From Nocardioides speluncae (GTDB taxonomy: Bacteria; Actinomycetota; Actinomycetes; Propionibacteriales; Nocardioidaceae), in the NCBI RefSeq assembly GCF_003121585.1, contig NZ_QEOO01000036.1:1-64000 (forward strand): a stretch of DNA of 64,000 bases. Direction: 5' to 3'. Of the stretch, positions 1 to 7,727 are shown piece by piece. A program made the translations under genes and the position numbers. A model generated the notes under the pieces. It searched no databases, was not told the DNA's origin, and saw nothing but the letters and a program-made list of their open reading frames with translations. Each line of letters begins with the position of its first letter. Position 1 is the stretch's first letter.

Positions 1-94
1 CGCCACGCTCATGGGCAGCGATCAAAACAGTCCCACCAGCCACACCAGTCACGCCACGCCGACCATCACCCGATCACCTACGCTACGTGGCATT

Positions 95-132
95 GGGTCG
101 ACGCCGGGGCCACAAAGCCCTGGCGCCGACCC
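95..132 (-). terminator. Probable hairpin terminator of the small secreted protein gene
   Basis: An imperfect GC-rich inverted repeat (GGGTCG.CGCC...GGCGCCGACCC type arms around a CCACAAAG-like loop) lies about 20 bases past the stop codon of the minus-strand gene that ends at 152. Position and strength suit a terminator. There is no obvious U tract, which is common in high-GC actinobacteria. The stretch 1-94 shows no gene that can be supported. Confidence 0.4.
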
Positions 133-151
133 GTCCCGGAGTCGGAACAAC

Positions 152-526
152 TCAGTGCACGGTGACGACGAACCGCTTGGCCGGGTCGTTGCCCGGCACG
201 GTGGCCACGACGCGCAGCTTCCGCTCGCCCTTCTGCGACAGGATCAGCCGCAGGTTGTACTTGCCGGTCGACGAGGTCGCCATCGAGGCGCCGCTGATGT
301 TCTGCCATGTGCCGTTGCGCAGCGTCTGCACCTGGACCTTCTTACCGGCGAGGGTGTCGCCGTCGCGGGTGAGTACGCCGGCGACCCGGAAGGTCTCGCC
401 ACTGGCGGGCGTCGAGTCGGTGACGCGAGCGGTGATCTGCGCCGGAGCGGCCGCCTCCGCGGCGTACGCCGGGAGGGCGGTGAGGCCCGCGGCGACGACA
501 GCGGCAGCGGTGAGCTTCTTGAACAT
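152..526 (-). CDS. Small secreted Ig-like/surface protein, function unknown
   Basis: A 124-aa protein with a clear N-terminal export signal: MFKK, then a hydrophobic Ala/Val/Leu-rich core and an Ala-rich cleavage region near residues 22-27. The mature part of about 97 residues is beta-rich, with TDSTPASGETFRVAGVL and GKKVQVQTLRNGTW segments and an ending of RFVVTVH. This pattern resembles the bacterial Ig-like or carboxypeptidase-regulatory-like folds that recur in actinobacterial surface proteins. No sorting motif or membrane anchor is visible, so it is probably released. The start at 526 is supported by an AAGGAG Shine-Dalgarno sequence a few bases upstream. It stands alone on the minus strand and is divergent from the next gene. 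The name is by fold resemblance only. Confidence 0.8.
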   Translation of the reverse strand: MFKKLTAAAVVAAGLTALPAYAAEAAAPAQITARVTDSTPASGETFRVAGVLTRDGDTLAGKKVQVQTLRNGTWQNISGASMATSSTGKYNLRLILSQKGERKLRVVATVPGNDPAKRFVVTVH

Positions 527-696
527 GGTTGAACTCCTTCGGAGCAGTTGGCACGTCCCCCGTGCCGTGCCGGACTGTCCGGCACCTAAGAGATGCGCGG
601 CCCGCCGGATTGGTTCGGATAGCTAGATAACGGTCTGGTCTCGGCCGCGAGCCTGGTGGCCGCATGCCGCCCGGCGGTACGGGTACTGCACCAGCC

Positions 697-908
697 ATGG
701 GTATCGGAATTGGAATCGTGCTGCTGCCGTCGGCCTCATCTTGGTACTCGGTGTGGTCGACCTGCCGGCTGAGGTGGACGACGTGATCGCGACCAATGCG
801 CTGGGCTGGATCCTGATCGCCGTCGGTGCCCTCGCGATCGTCCTGGCGCTGGTCATCAACGCGCAGCGGTCGCGGGTCACTCATGTCGAGGAGCGGCGCT
901 TCGAGTAG
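697..908 (+). pseudogene. Frameshifted DUF6458-like small membrane protein
   Basis: The ATG at 697 opens with MGIGIGIVLL, the characteristic start of the small actinobacterial DUF6458 membrane proteins. After base 726 the sense frame jumps: the continuation AVGLILVLGVVDLPAEV, then a second hydrophobic segment LGWILIAVGALAIVLAL and a basic tail ending ERRFE with TAG at 906-908, is read in another frame. Inserting one base, most simply a G after 726 (GCC for CC), restores a single 70-codon protein with two transmembrane segments, the usual size for the family. This is either a real one-base deletion in a G/C-rich stretch or a sequencing error. The gene lies just upstream of glnE on the same strand. 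Confidence 0.7.
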
Positions 909-937
909 CCGGCCCGGGACGCCGATAATGTTCACGG

Positions 938-3910
938 GTGACCCGTTCGTCTGAGCGCACCGATCTGCTGCGGCTGGGGTTCGTCGACATCGACGCTACC
1001 CGCGCCCGGCTCAAGGAGATCGGGGAGGCGGCCGATCCGATCACCGCGATCCTCGGGCGGACGGCCGATCCCGACCACGCGCTCACCGCGCTGTTGAGCC
1101 TCGCCGAGCGGGTCAGCGACCGGCAGCGCCTCCTCAGCGCGTTGGCCTCCGACGAGGGTACGGCGATGCGGCTGCTGTCGGTGCTCGGCGCGAGTACGGC
1201 GCTGGCCGAGCACCTCACCCGGCACCCCGACCACTGGCTCGAGCTGACCGACCCGCTGCTCGGCTCGACCCGGCCGGCGGCGTACGCCATTCGCGAGGGC
1301 CTCCTCAACGCCATCGGCGCCGACCCGCAGGACCCCACGCCGACCGCGACTAGGCCGGACGCGGAGGCGGTCGACGCGCTGCGCGTCGAGTACAACCGGG
1401 TGCTGCTCCGGCTCGCCGCCCGCGACATGGCCCACCATCTGGGCGTCGACGACGTCGCCGCCGAGCTGTCCGACCTCGCGGCCGGCACCCTCGACGCGGC
1501 CCTCGCGATCGCCCGGGCGCGCGTGGGTGAGGCAGCAAGCACCACAAGGCTCGCGGTGATCGCGATGGGCAAGTGCGGCGGCCACGAGCTCAACTACGTC
1601 AGCGACGTGGACGTGATCTTCGTGCACGAGCCCGTCGAAGGCGCCGGCGACGACAAGGCGCTGCGCGCGGCCACCCAGCTCGCGTCCCAGCTGATGGTGG
1701 TCTGCTCCGCCCACACCGCCGAGGGCACGATCTGGCCGGTCGACGCGAACCTCCGCCCCGAGGGCAAGGCCGGCCCGCTGACCAGGACCCTGGCCAGCCA
1801 CCGCGGCTACTACGAGCGCTGGGCCAAGACCTGGGAGTTCCAGGCGCTGCTCAAGGCTCGGCCGGTCGCGGGCGACCTGGAGCTCGGCCGCGCGTACGCC
1901 GCGATGGTGGCGCCGATGACCTGGAGCGTCGCCGACCGTGAAGGCTTTGTCGAGGACGTGCAGGCGATGCGGCGCCGGGTGCTCGACCACATCCCCGCCG
2001 ACCAGGCCGAGCGCCAGCTCAAGCTGGGTGCGGGCGGGCTGCGCGACGTGGAGTTCGCGGTCCAGCTGCTGCAGCTGGTCCACGGCCGCACCGACGAGAC
2101 CCTGCGTACGCCGACCACGCTGAGCGCGCTGGCCCGGCTGAAGGACGGCGGCTACGTCGGCCGCCAGGACGGCGAGGCGCTGCACAACGCCTACGCGTTC
2201 CTCCGCAAGCTCGAGCACCGGATTCAGCTGCACCACCTGCGCCGTACCCATGTCGTGCCCGACAGCGAGGACCAGCTGCGCCGCCTGGGCCGCTCGCTCG
2301 GCTACGTCAAGGACCCGGTGGCCGAGCTCGACGAAGCCTGGAAGGAGCACCGGCGCGAGGTCCGCCGGCTGCACGAGAAGCTGTTCTACCGGCCGCTGCT
2401 GGCCGCGGTCGCCAAGATCCATGGTGACGACGCCCGGCTCAGCCACGACGCGGCCGAGCAGCGGCTCGCGGCCCTCGGCTTCCACCACCCGGTCGAGGCG
2501 CTGCGGCACCTCGAGGCGATGACGACCGGCGTCTCCCGCACCGCCGCGATCCAGCGCACCCTGCTGCCGGCGATGCTCGAGTGGTTCGCCGACGCGCCGG
2601 ACCCGGATGCTGGCCTGTTCGGCTTCCGCAGGATCAGCGAGACGCTGGGCCGGACGCCGTGGTACCTCCGGATGCTGCGCGACGAGGGCGAGGTCGCCGA
2701 GCGGCTGGCCCGGGTGCTGGCGACGTCACGCTTCGCCACCGACCTGCTGGTCCGCGAGCCGCAGGGCGTGAAGCTGCTTGGCGAGGACCTGACCCCGCTC
2801 AGCGAGGAGGCGCTGGCCACCGAGATGTCGGCCACCGCGGGCCGGCAGCCGGACGTCGAGGCCGCGGTGCGCGCGGTCCGCGCCGTACGCCGTCGCGAGC
2901 TGCTGCGGATCGCGGTCGGCGACCTGCTTGGCCTCACCGACGTCGCCGAGGTCGGCGCCGGGCTGTCGCGGCTGACCGACGCGACCCTGTCGGCGACGCT
3001 CGAAGTGACCATGCGGTCGGTCGTCGAGAGCCGATCGCTCAAAGAGCCGCCCACCAGGATGGCGATCGTCGCGATGGGCCGGTACGGCGGCTTCGAGCTG
3101 TCCTACGGCAGCGACGCGGACGTGATGTTCGTGCACGACCCGACGCCCGGCGCGGACCAGACCCAGGCGACGGCGTACGCCCAGCAGGTCGCCAACGAAC
3201 TGCGCCGGCTGCTGAGCCTGCCGGGCAGCGACCCGGCGCTGCTGGTCGACGCCGACCTGCGCCCGGAGGGCAAGCAGGGTCCGCTGGTGCGCACCCTCGA
3301 CTCGTACGCCAAGTACTACGCGCGCTGGTCGAAGGTGTGGGAGTTCCAGGCGCTGCTGCGCGCCGACGCGCTCGTCGGCGACGACCGACTCTGCGCGGCG
3401 TTCGAGGAGCTGATCGACCCGCTGCGGTTCCCCGCGGACGGGATCACCCAGGACGACGTGCTGGAGGTTCGCCGGATCAAGGCCCGCGTCGACAAGGAGC
3501 GGCTGCCGCGCGGCGCCGACCCGCACACCCACCTCAAGCTCGGCCGCGGCGGTCTCGCCGATGTCGAGTGGACTGTGCAGCTGCTGCAGATGCAGCACGC
3601 CGGCCGGGTCGAGGCGCTCCGCACATCACGCACCCTGGACGCGCTGACCGCCGCTCGCGAGGCCGGGCTGCTGAGCACTAATGACGCCGATGAGCTGGCC
3701 GCGGCGTGGCGGCTGGTCAGCCGGATCCGCAACGCGACAATGTTGATCCGCGGCAAGCTTGCCGATCAGCTGCCTCGCGACCACCGCGAGCGCGCTGCGG
3801 TCGCCGCCGTACTCGGCTATCCGGCCGAGCAGACAGATCAGATGGTCAACGACTACCGCCGTACCACCCGCCGCGCTCGGGCCGTGGTCGAGCGAGTCTT
3901 TTGGGGATAG
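938..3910 (+). CDS. glnE: Bifunctional glutamine synthetase adenylyltransferase/deadenylyltransferase
   Basis: 990 aa, the full length of GlnE. The enzyme adds AMP to glutamine synthetase to switch it off and removes AMP to switch it on, according to nitrogen status. Two nucleotidyltransferase domains are visible. The N-terminal deadenylylase has GGHELNYVSDVDVIF starting near residue 213, and the C-terminal adenylylase has GGFELSYGSDADVMF near residue 716; each keeps the two metal-binding Asp residues of the SDxD motif. LGAGGLRDVEFAVQLLQL and LGRGGLADVEWTVQLLQ are the matching second motifs of the two halves. The GTG at 938 is the first start in frame and gives a normal N-terminus (MTRSSERTDLLRLGF). 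In many actinobacteria glnE lies near glnA; here no glutamine synthetase gene is in the window. Confidence 0.97.
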   Translation: MTRSSERTDLLRLGFVDIDATRARLKEIGEAADPITAILGRTADPDHALTALLSLAERVSDRQRLLSALASDEGTAMRLLSVLGASTALAEHLTRHPDHWLELTDPLLGSTRPAAYAIREGLLNAIGADPQDPTPTATRPDAEAVDALRVEYNRVLLRLAARDMAHHLGVDDVAAELSDLAAGTLDAALAIARARVGEAASTTRLAVIAMGKCGGHELNYVSDVDVIFVHEPVEGAGDDKALRAATQLASQLMVVCSAHTAEGTIWPVDANLRPEGKAGPLTRTLASHRGYYERWAKTWEFQALLKARPVAGDLELGRAYAAMVAPMTWSVADREGFVEDVQAMRRRVLDHIPADQAERQLKLGAGGLRDVEFAVQLLQLVHGRTDETLRTPTTLSALARLKDGGYVGRQDGEALHNAYAFLRKLEHRIQLHHLRRTHVVPDSEDQLRRLGRSLGYVKDPVAELDEAWKEHRREVRRLHEKLFYRPLLAAVAKIHGDDARLSHDAAEQRLAALGFHHPVEALRHLEAMTTGVSRTAAIQRTLLPAMLEWFADAPDPDAGLFGFRRISETLGRTPWYLRMLRDEGEVAERLARVLATSRFATDLLVREPQGVKLLGEDLTPLSEEALATEMSATAGRQPDVEAAVRAVRAVRRRELLRIAVGDLLGLTDVAEVGAGLSRLTDATLSATLEVTMRSVVESRSLKEPPTRMAIVAMGRYGGFELSYGSDADVMFVHDPTPGADQTQATAYAQQVANELRRLLSLPGSDPALLVDADLRPEGKQGPLVRTLDSYAKYYARWSKVWEFQALLRADALVGDDRLCAAFEELIDPLRFPADGITQDDVLEVRRIKARVDKERLPRGADPHTHLKLGRGGLADVEWTVQLLQMQHAGRVEALRTSRTLDALTAAREAGLLSTNDADELAAAWRLVSRIRNATMLIRGKLADQLPRDHRERAAVAAVLGYPAEQTDQMVNDYRRTTRRARAVVERVFWG

Positions 3911-3917
3911 GAACCAC

Positions 3918-6689
3918 GTGCAACTCGACCCGACCCGTACTCGGCTGCGCCGTCATCAGCGTGAGGCGCTGGACGCACTTGAGAACACCTGGGTCGCGGG
4001 CCACAACCGCGCCTGGGTTGTGCTGCCGCCAGGTGCGGGCAAGACCTTGGTCGGCCTGGAGACGGTACGGCGCCGGCTCGCCGGCCGCGCGATCGACAAG
4101 GCCGTCGTACTCGGGCCGAACACCGCGATCCAGGGCCAGTGGCTGGCGCAGGCCGAGTCCCGCGGGCTGGCGGCCGGCGCCGCGCGCAGCCTCGACCAGG
4201 AGCTGACCGCGCTGACCTACCAGGCGGTCGCGGTCTTCGACCCGGACGCGGAGATCACCGACGATGCCGAGGCGGTCGAGGGCGGTCCGCTGATGGCGCG
4301 GCTGCACGACAACGGCCGGGCGCTGGTGGCGGCGCTGCGCGAGGCCGGCCCGATCCTGCTCGTGCTCGACGAGTGCCACCACCTGTTGGAGGTGTGGGGC
4401 CAGCTGCTGGCCGAGTTGCTGGACGAGCTCCCGGAGGCGCAGGTGCTCGGCCTGACCGCGACCCCGCCGCAGGCGCTGACGCCGGAGCACGCCCGGCTGG
4501 TCCAGGCGCTCTTCGGCGACGTCGTCTACGAGACCTCGATCCCGGCGGTGGTGCGCGAGGGCGACCTGGCGCCGTTCGCCGAGCTGGCCTGGCTGACCAC
4601 GCCGACCCCGCACGAGGCCGACTGGCTGCGCACCGAGGCCACCCGGTTCCGGGAGCTGACCACCCAGCTCACCGACATCTCGTACGGCTCGGTGCCGTTC
4701 CTGACCTGGCTGGACCGTCGCTTCGTGCAGCCGGTCGGCACCGCCCTGAGCTGGGCGACGCTGACCAAGCAGTCACCGGACCTGTGCCGGGCCGCGCTCC
4801 GGATGCACCACGCCGAGCTGTTGGACCTGCCCGACGGCGCGCGGATGCTGGAGGAGCATCGCCACGAGCCGACCGCCGACGACTGGGTGGTGCTGGTCGA
4901 GGACTGGCTGCGTGAGGGGCTCGGACACAGCGAGGACCCGGACGACGAGGACGTCGTCGCCGCGGTCCGCGGAGCCCTGCCGTCGGTCGGCTACCAGTGG
5001 ACCCGCCGGGGTATCCGGCGCGGCCGGTCGACCGTGGACCGGGTGCTGGCCCGGTCCCAGTCCAAGGCGGCTGCGGCGGTCGAGATCATCGGCCACGAGG
5101 CGGCGACGCTGGGGGAATGGCTGCGGATGCTGGTGCTCTGCGACCACGAGCGGGCGTCGGCAACGCTGCCCACCGACCTGCACGGCGTGATCGACCGGCA
5201 GGCCGGCTCCGCGCACGCCATGCTTGAGGCGCTGATCGCCGACCCGACCACCGCACCGCTGCGGCCGCTGCTGGTTACCGGCAGCACCGTCGCCGGTGCC
5301 CCGGAGACCCTGGAGCTGTTGGCGAAGGCGGTCGGGGACGACGAGCCGGCGCTCGACGAGCGGTTCGTCGTGGTCCCGGGCGATGACGGCGTGGCTCGCC
5401 TGGAAGGCCCGTGGACAAGCCGGACGTGGGTTCGCCACGTGACCCGGTTCTTCGAGGCCGGTACCTCCCAGATTCTGGTCGGCACCCGCGGCCTGCTCGG
5501 CGAGGGCTGGGACGCGCGCCGGGTGACCGGGCTGATCGACCTCACCGCCGTCACCACCACGACCGCGGTGGTGCAGACCCGCGGACGGGCGCTGCGGGTG
5601 GACCCGCGCTGGCCGGACAAGGTGGCGGTCACCTGGTCCGTGGTCTGCGTGGCGCCGGACCACCCCAAGGGCGAGAACGACTGGCAGCGGCTGGTCCGCA
5701 AGCATGCCGGCTTCTACGGCGTCGATGACGACGGCGACGTGGTCGACGGGGTGGCGCACATCGACCCGTTGTTCTCGCCGTACGCCGCTCCGGAGGCGGC
5801 CGAGTTCGGCAGCCTCAACGCGGCGATGGTGCTGCGGGCTGCCGACCGGCCGGCGATCCGGGACCGGTGGCGGGTCGGCGAGGAGTACGACGACCTCGCG
5901 GCCAGCACGGTCCGGATCGTCCCGCAAAGGCCGAAGACGCTCGGCGACCAAAGCCAGCCGCCGGAGGTGGTGCCGCGCGAGGAGCGACTCGACGTCCGCA
6001 CCGACGGCCCGCCGCCCTGGCACGCCGGACGCCAGCGGTGGCTGTTGCTGCTGGCGGTCCCGATCACGCTCGCGGTCATCCTCGGCGCACCGTCGCCGCT
6101 GCTGGTGCTGGCGATCGTACTCGTGATGCTCGCGGGACTGGTCCGGCTGACCCAGCTCGCCACCCACGGCCGTGAGGTGATCCGGGAGGCAGCGCGGCCA
6201 CCGAGCGTGCACCGCGTGGCCTGCGCGGTCGCCGACGGGCTGCACGCGGCCGACCTGGTGTCGGCCGGCGCCGAGGCGGTGCACGTGGAGCTCGACCACG
6301 AGGGCGAGTACCGGTGCCTGCTGGCCGGCGTACCCGAGGCCGAGTCGGCGACGTACGCCGCGGCGCTGGACGAGGCGGTGTCCCCGATCGCCACCCCGCG
6401 CTACGTGCTCCCGCGCTGGGTGGTCAGCGATCGTGACCTCGACTGGCAGCGGGCGGTGCCGGCGGCCCGCGGCCGGGTCGCCGCGGACGGCGTGGTGTGG
6501 CACGCCGTACCGTCCGCCCTCGGCAGCAACGCGGGCCGGGCCAAGGCGTACGCGAAGGCGTGGGACCACTGGGTCGGCGGCGGTGACCCGGTCTTCACCG
6601 GCTCACCCGAGGGCGAGGGCATCCTCGCGGCGCAGCAGGGCAGCGACCCCTTCGACGTGAGCACCGTGATGCGCCGGCAATGGTCATGA
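3918..6689 (+). CDS. SF2 DEAD/DEAH-type helicase with C-terminal membrane hairpin
   Basis: 923 aa from the GTG at 3918, seven bases after the glnE stop; translation further upstream would be out-of-frame glnE. Superfamily 2 motifs are clear: Walker A PPGAGKT (about 37-43), DECHH for motif II (about 151-155), LTATPP for motif III, GTRGLLGEGWDA for motif V and QTRGRALR for motif VI (from about 553). The order and the DExH box resemble UvrB/SSL2-like helicases with a long alpha-helical insert between the two RecA-like lobes. After lobe 2 comes a linker, then two adjacent hydrophobic segments (about 708-725 and 727-746, WLLLLAVPITLAVILG and LLVLAIVLVMLAGLV), then about 175 soluble residues ending DPFDVSTVMRRQWS. 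A membrane-tethered helicase is unusual. The biological role is unknown; nucleic acid remodelling at the membrane, or defence, are guesses. Confidence 0.85.
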   Translation: MQLDPTRTRLRRHQREALDALENTWVAGHNRAWVVLPPGAGKTLVGLETVRRRLAGRAIDKAVVLGPNTAIQGQWLAQAESRGLAAGAARSLDQELTALTYQAVAVFDPDAEITDDAEAVEGGPLMARLHDNGRALVAALREAGPILLVLDECHHLLEVWGQLLAELLDELPEAQVLGLTATPPQALTPEHARLVQALFGDVVYETSIPAVVREGDLAPFAELAWLTTPTPHEADWLRTEATRFRELTTQLTDISYGSVPFLTWLDRRFVQPVGTALSWATLTKQSPDLCRAALRMHHAELLDLPDGARMLEEHRHEPTADDWVVLVEDWLREGLGHSEDPDDEDVVAAVRGALPSVGYQWTRRGIRRGRSTVDRVLARSQSKAAAAVEIIGHEAATLGEWLRMLVLCDHERASATLPTDLHGVIDRQAGSAHAMLEALIADPTTAPLRPLLVTGSTVAGAPETLELLAKAVGDDEPALDERFVVVPGDDGVARLEGPWTSRTWVRHVTRFFEAGTSQILVGTRGLLGEGWDARRVTGLIDLTAVTTTTAVVQTRGRALRVDPRWPDKVAVTWSVVCVAPDHPKGENDWQRLVRKHAGFYGVDDDGDVVDGVAHIDPLFSPYAAPEAAEFGSLNAAMVLRAADRPAIRDRWRVGEEYDDLAASTVRIVPQRPKTLGDQSQPPEVVPREERLDVRTDGPPPWHAGRQRWLLLLAVPITLAVILGAPSPLLVLAIVLVMLAGLVRLTQLATHGREVIREAARPPSVHRVACAVADGLHAADLVSAGAEAVHVELDHEGEYRCLLAGVPEAESATYAAALDEAVSPIATPRYVLPRWVVSDRDLDWQRAVPAARGRVAADGVVWHAVPSALGSNAGRAKAYAKAWDHWVGGGDPVFTGSPEGEGILAAQQGSDPFDVSTVMRRQWS

Positions 6690-6887
6690 CGGGCAGGGGC
6701 GCGGGCGGCCCGGCACCGGCCACGTTGGCGGGCGCTGCGGCGGCGCGTCGCGCGCGTGAACGCCGCCGTTGGTTGCGCGCCGTTGGCGCGCGCCGCGGCC
6801 AAGCCGCTTGACGCCGCCCGCCAACGCGCCCGGCACCGAACCACCCGCGCACGCGCGACCGAGGCGGCCGAGACCGCCATGATCTGA
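6686..6887 (+). other. Short Ala/Arg-rich reading frames after the helicase, possibly one broken small gene
   Basis: An ATG at 6686 overlaps the helicase stop (ATGA) and reads about 41 residues (MTGRGAGGPAPATLAGAAAA..) to a TGA at 6809-6811. Another frame (codons from 6807) continues as LDAARQRARHRTTRARATE.. to a TGA at 6885-6887. Both are Ala/Arg-rich and look alike in composition, so they may be halves of one shifted small basic protein. GC-rich non-coding DNA can produce the same look, so this is only a candidate. Confidence 0.2.
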
Positions 6888-6900
6888 GAGAATCGCCCGC

Positions 6901-7611
6901 GTGGACAGGAACGCGGGGGAGTGGCTGCGCTGGTCGCGCGCCGCGATCTTGGCGTTCGTCGCGCTCTTCACCGGCGCCGTCGCGCACGCCTCGGCCGACG
7001 GCCTGCTGCCGTCGCTGACCGGCCTCGCGTTCCTCTACGGGTTCACGGTCGTGGTGGCGGCGGTGCTGCTCGGCCGGCCGGCGACCATGGCCCGGATCGT
7101 GACGCTGACCGTCGCCGGCCAGGCCGCGATCCACGTCGCGCTGACCGCGACCGCGGGCCACACGGGTGACGCGGGAGCGACCCACCCGGCCGCAGCTCAG
7201 ACGCCGCTCATCTCGGCCCCGAACCTCGACGAGTCCGGCCGCCGGGTCGGCTCGCTGTGGGACCAGTACGACGCGGTCGAGCCGGTTGCCGCGTCCGGTG
7301 GCGTCAACCCGATCGCGCACCTGGTCACCGACCTGTCCGTGCACGCGCCGATGATGGCGGTCCACGTCGTGGCCGCCGCCCTGGTCGGCATCTGGCTGGC
7401 GGTCGGCGAGCGCGCGCTCTGGACCGTGCTCGCGCTCACCGCCGGGGTGGTGCTCGCGGCGGTCGTGACCGCCGTCGGCTCGCTCCGGCCGCGTGTGGTA
7501 CCCGCGGTGCTGCGGGTGGCCGTCCCATGGCGGGACCCGGCGCCACCGCATCTGCGCGCGGTCGCGCGCAGCGTCGTACGCCGCGGGCCACCGCTTCTCC
7601 TCGCCGCCTGA
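6901..7611 (+). CDS. Multipass membrane protein next to PepSY protein
   Basis: 236 aa from a GTG at 6901. It has about five hydrophobic segments: ILAFVALFTGAVAH near residues 14-27, LTGLAFLYGFTVVVAAVLLG, IVTLTVAGQAAIHVALTAT, then a soluble loop of about 50 residues, MMAVHVVAAALVGIWLAV and TVLALTAGVVLAAVVTAV, followed by a basic cytoplasmic tail. His residues lie in or beside membrane segments (VAHAS, AAIHVAL, HAPMMAVHVV), with more in the external loop (AGHTGDAGATH). Such a layout is seen in actinobacterial proteins encoded beside CopC, YcnI or PepSY genes and suggests metal or heme handling. That role is inferred from context; no family name can be assigned from sequence alone. Confidence 0.75.
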   Translation: MDRNAGEWLRWSRAAILAFVALFTGAVAHASADGLLPSLTGLAFLYGFTVVVAAVLLGRPATMARIVTLTVAGQAAIHVALTATAGHTGDAGATHPAAAQTPLISAPNLDESGRRVGSLWDQYDAVEPVAASGGVNPIAHLVTDLSVHAPMMAVHVVAAALVGIWLAVGERALWTVLALTAGVVLAAVVTAVGSLRPRVVPAVLRVAVPWRDPAPPHLRAVARSVVRRGPPLLLAA

Positions 7612-7727
7612 CCGCTCGCTGAGCAAGGTCAGGCAGACGACCCACCCTGCGATCGCTGGGCGCTGACACGCGCCCGGCGCCGTCGCGCATTCCGGGTGCC
7701 GTCCGCACCCCGTCCGAGGAGACCTGA

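Noticed and set aside
932..2509. Long open frame antisense to glnE and similar long antisense frames opposite other genes (for example 4773-6569, 16579-18531, 51981-54974)
   Set aside because: Third-position GC bias in high-GC DNA opens antisense frames; the translations are low-complexity, lack domains, and oppose genes with clear families.
3759..3917. Longer N-terminus for the helicase starting inside glnE
   Set aside because: It would overlap glnE by about 150 bases out of frame; the GTG at 3918 gives a compact family-like start.
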